A stretch of 64,000 nt of DNA, taken from assembly GCA_013298125.1 (NCBI GenBank), contig JAAFJP010000018.1:1-64000 (forward strand), given 5' to 3'. Each line of letters begins with the position of its first letter. Position 1 is the first letter of the stretch. The notes under the pieces are model-generated. The model searched no databases. It had not been told where the DNA came from and saw only the letters and a program-made list of their open reading frames with translations. Positions 62,447 through 64,000 of this stretch are shown one piece after another. The position numbers and the translations under genes are program-made. Source of the DNA: Cytophagales bacterium. GTDB taxonomy: Bacteria > Bacteroidota > Bacteroidia > Cytophagales > Spirosomataceae.

Positions 62447-63508
62447 ATGATTTTCATGCAACAGGCAGATATTCTTAAACAAAGAGTTTTACAAATGCTC
62501 CCCGATGACTTCAATGCCTTGGCTTTGGAGATTTTTCGGTATCAAGTTGAAAATAACAATATCTATAAAAAATATGTACAATACCTTAAAATTCAAGTAG
62601 ATAACGTCAAAAAAATAGAACAAATTCCTTTTCTTCCTATCGAATTTTTCAAAACCCAAAACATCCTTTCAGGAGAAAATACTGCAAAAATCACTTTTGA
62701 AAGTAGTGGAACAACAGGACAAAATACGTCAAAACATCACGTTAAAGACCCAGAATTTTACTTAAAGGTTGCAGAGCAAATTTTTGAAAGATTTTATGGC
62801 AAGCTATCTGATTTCCAAATACTTGCCCTGCTTCCCTCCTATTTGGAACGAACAAATTCTTCCTTGGTTTATATGGTTGAGCATTTTATCAAAAAGAGTG
62901 GTAATCCAAATTCTGGCTTTTATTTGGATGATTATAAAGGTTTGGCAAAGGCTTTGGAGGGTGACGGGAGACGGAAGACAGGGGAAAGGGGTACAAAATG
63001 CCAAACCCTACTCATCGGCGTAACCTTTGGATTATTAGATTTTGCAGAGTCAGACAACAACTTCTCTTTCTTACAAAACACTGATAATCTGATAGTTATG
63101 GAAACGGGTGGTATGAAAGGAAGACGAAAAGAATTACTCCGTGAAGAAGTCCATGAAATTCTGACGAAGGCTTTTCACGTAAAAACTATCCATTCAGAAT
63201 ACGGTATGACAGAACTACTTTCACAAGGGTATTCAAAAGGAGAAGGGATTTTTGAGTTACCTATTTCTATGAAAATATTATTGAGAGACGTAAACGATCC
63301 CTTTTGTTATATCACAAATTCTCGCTCAGGAGGTATCAACGTCATTGACCTCGCCAATGTGGATTCTTGTAGTTTTATTGAGACGAAGGATTTGGGAAGT
63401 TGGATTTTAGAGGATAAAGAACAGAGTTCAGATGATAATAAAAAATTTAGAATACTTGGCAGATTTGACAATTCCGATATTCGGGGTTGTAATTTGATGA
63501 TTCAATAA
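62447..63508 (+). CDS. LuxE-like acyl-activating (acyl-protein synthetase) enzyme
   Basis: This 353-residue protein (or from the ATG at 62456) has the adenylate-forming phosphate-binding motif FESSGTTGQNTSKH, then ETGGMKGRRKEL, SEYGMTELLSQ and a C-terminal GRFDNSDIRGCNLM. These match the LuxE acyl-protein synthetase/phenylacetate-CoA ligase-like family, which activates carboxylates as acyl-AMP. Residues ~170-182 (GDGRRKTGERG) look like an in-frame insertion of a repeated-word type. The partner and substrate are unknown; the gene is apparently monocistronic. Confidence 0.87.
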   Translation: MIFMQQADILKQRVLQMLPDDFNALALEIFRYQVENNNIYKKYVQYLKIQVDNVKKIEQIPFLPIEFFKTQNILSGENTAKITFESSGTTGQNTSKHHVKDPEFYLKVAEQIFERFYGKLSDFQILALLPSYLERTNSSLVYMVEHFIKKSGNPNSGFYLDDYKGLAKALEGDGRRKTGERGTKCQTLLIGVTFGLLDFAESDNNFSFLQNTDNLIVMETGGMKGRRKELLREEVHEILTKAFHVKTIHSEYGMTELLSQGYSKGEGIFELPISMKILLRDVNDPFCYITNSRSGGINVIDLANVDSCSFIETKDLGSWILEDKEQSSDDNKKFRILGRFDNSDIRGCNLMIQ

Positions 63509-63542
63509 ATGTAGTACGGAATTGTATTCCGTGAATTACATA

Positions 63543-63576
63543 AAAAGGCTTCCGAAAATCAATTCAGAAGCCTTTT
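63543..63576. terminator. Bidirectional terminator between the LuxE-like gene and rny
   Basis: AAAAGGCTTC (63543-63552) pairs with GAAGCCTTTT (63567-63576) with A and T tracts on both sides. It serves both convergent genes. The remaining spacer has iterated 'ataatct' words. Confidence 0.88.
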
Positions 63577-63628
63577 CTATAATCTATAATCTATCATCTA
63601 TAATCTAAACTCTATTCTCTAACAATCC

Positions 63629-64000
63629 CTACTTCGCATAATTAACCGCTCTCATTTCACGAATTACCGTTACTTTGATTTGTCCTGGGTATTGCATTTC
63701 TTTTTCGATTTTTTGCGAAATATCAAACGATAATGAACTTGCTTTTTCATCCGAAACGTTTTCTGAATCCACCAAAACACGCAATTCACGTCCCGCTTGG
63801 ATGGCATAACATTTCTGAACACCTTGGAAACTTACTGCCAATTCTTCCAACTCCTTCAAACGTCTCATGTACGATTCCATCATCTCACGTCTCGCTCCTG
63901 GGCGTGAACCCGAAATGGCATCACAAACCTGAATAATTGGCGAAATCATCGAAGTCATTTCTATCTCGTCGTGGTGGGCTCCGATGGCGTTACAAATCTC
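63629..64000 (-). CDS. rny: Ribonuclease Y, C-terminal part (runs off the right edge)
   Basis: The frame is open to base 64000 (123 codons visible). [17 protein letters not shown] is the end of the HD hydrolase region. [48 protein letters not shown] and [20 protein letters not shown] match the conserved RNase Y C-terminus. RNase Y is a membrane-anchored endoribonuclease that initiates mRNA decay. The N-terminal transmembrane and KH parts lie off-window. Confidence 0.95.
   Translation of the reverse strand, partial: EICNAIGAHHDEIEMTSMISPIIQVCDAISGSRPGARREMMESYMRRLKELEELAVSFQGVQKCYAIQAGRELRVLVDSENVSDEKASSLSFDISQKIEKEMQYPGQIKVTVIREMRAVNYAK

Overview
The window looks like a chromosomal segment of a Bacteroidota bacterium, most likely an aerobic member of the Cytophagales (a relative of Arcicella, Flectobacillus, Emticicia or Runella; the genus is a guess). 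The grounds are exact -33 TTTG / -7 TAnnTTTG promoters, almost no Shine-Dalgarno sequences, C-terminal Por/T9SS sorting domains, CHU_C-type Ig-like repeats, 'GIGT' surface proteins, stand-alone LytTR regulators, an E1 alpha/beta fusion and the rplM-rpsI-rpsB-tsf cluster. Base composition is AT-rich throughout.

Layout. 1-9042 (-): the N-terminal 3014 codons of a giant secreted protein with 19 complete and one partial Ig-like repeats; it runs off the left edge. 9541-12867 (+): a promoter and long leader, then L13, S9, S2 and EF-Ts. 13129-17477 (+): sbcD-sbcC. 17562-22512: a coiled-coil membrane protein, a YggS-type PLP protein, and an archaemetzincin lipoprotein with small partners. 21664-24034 (-): ECF sigma factor, anti-sigma factor and fasciclin protein. 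24245-26582 (-): parallel beta-helix protein and diheme cytochrome. 26860-27366 (-): DUF1573 protein. 27985-30393 (+): branched-chain/2-oxo-acid dehydrogenase E1 fusion.

30401-34556 is a small accessory island: three evenly spaced perfect palindromes, an ORF6N-domain gene that carries the same palindrome core inside its coding sequence, a zeta-toxin-like kinase with a small upstream partner, and an Eco47II-like restriction endonuclease with a cytosine-C5 methyltransferase. The restriction-modification pair lies between the two halves of a broken T9SS cargo gene (signal peptide at 32230, sorting domain ending at 35213).

35360-45299 holds a PNPOx-like protein and GNAT pair divergent from a MocR regulator, cytidine deaminase, several lipoproteins, an M64 metallopeptidase with a T9SS tail, two small paralogous membrane proteins and a LuxR-type HTH protein.

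45553-61412 (-) is the most striking region: three consecutive versions of one signalling cassette. Each has a HisKA_3-type histidine kinase, a NarL-type response regulator, a receiver-less LytTR protein and a secreted GIGT-repeat protein; two versions add a multi-pass membrane protein and a small soluble protein. Boundaries carry a near-identical terminator/promoter block, and the three secreted proteins are mosaics of one another. I infer a duplicated and diversified surface-protein regulation system. The right end has a lipoprotein, a LuxE-like acyl-activating enzyme and the 3' end of rny (RNase Y).

Intergenic space is rich in palindromes: long REP-like inverted repeats, iterated short-word inverted repeats (one read in frame inside the anti-sigma factor), and two copies of a 140-160 bp dispersed element.
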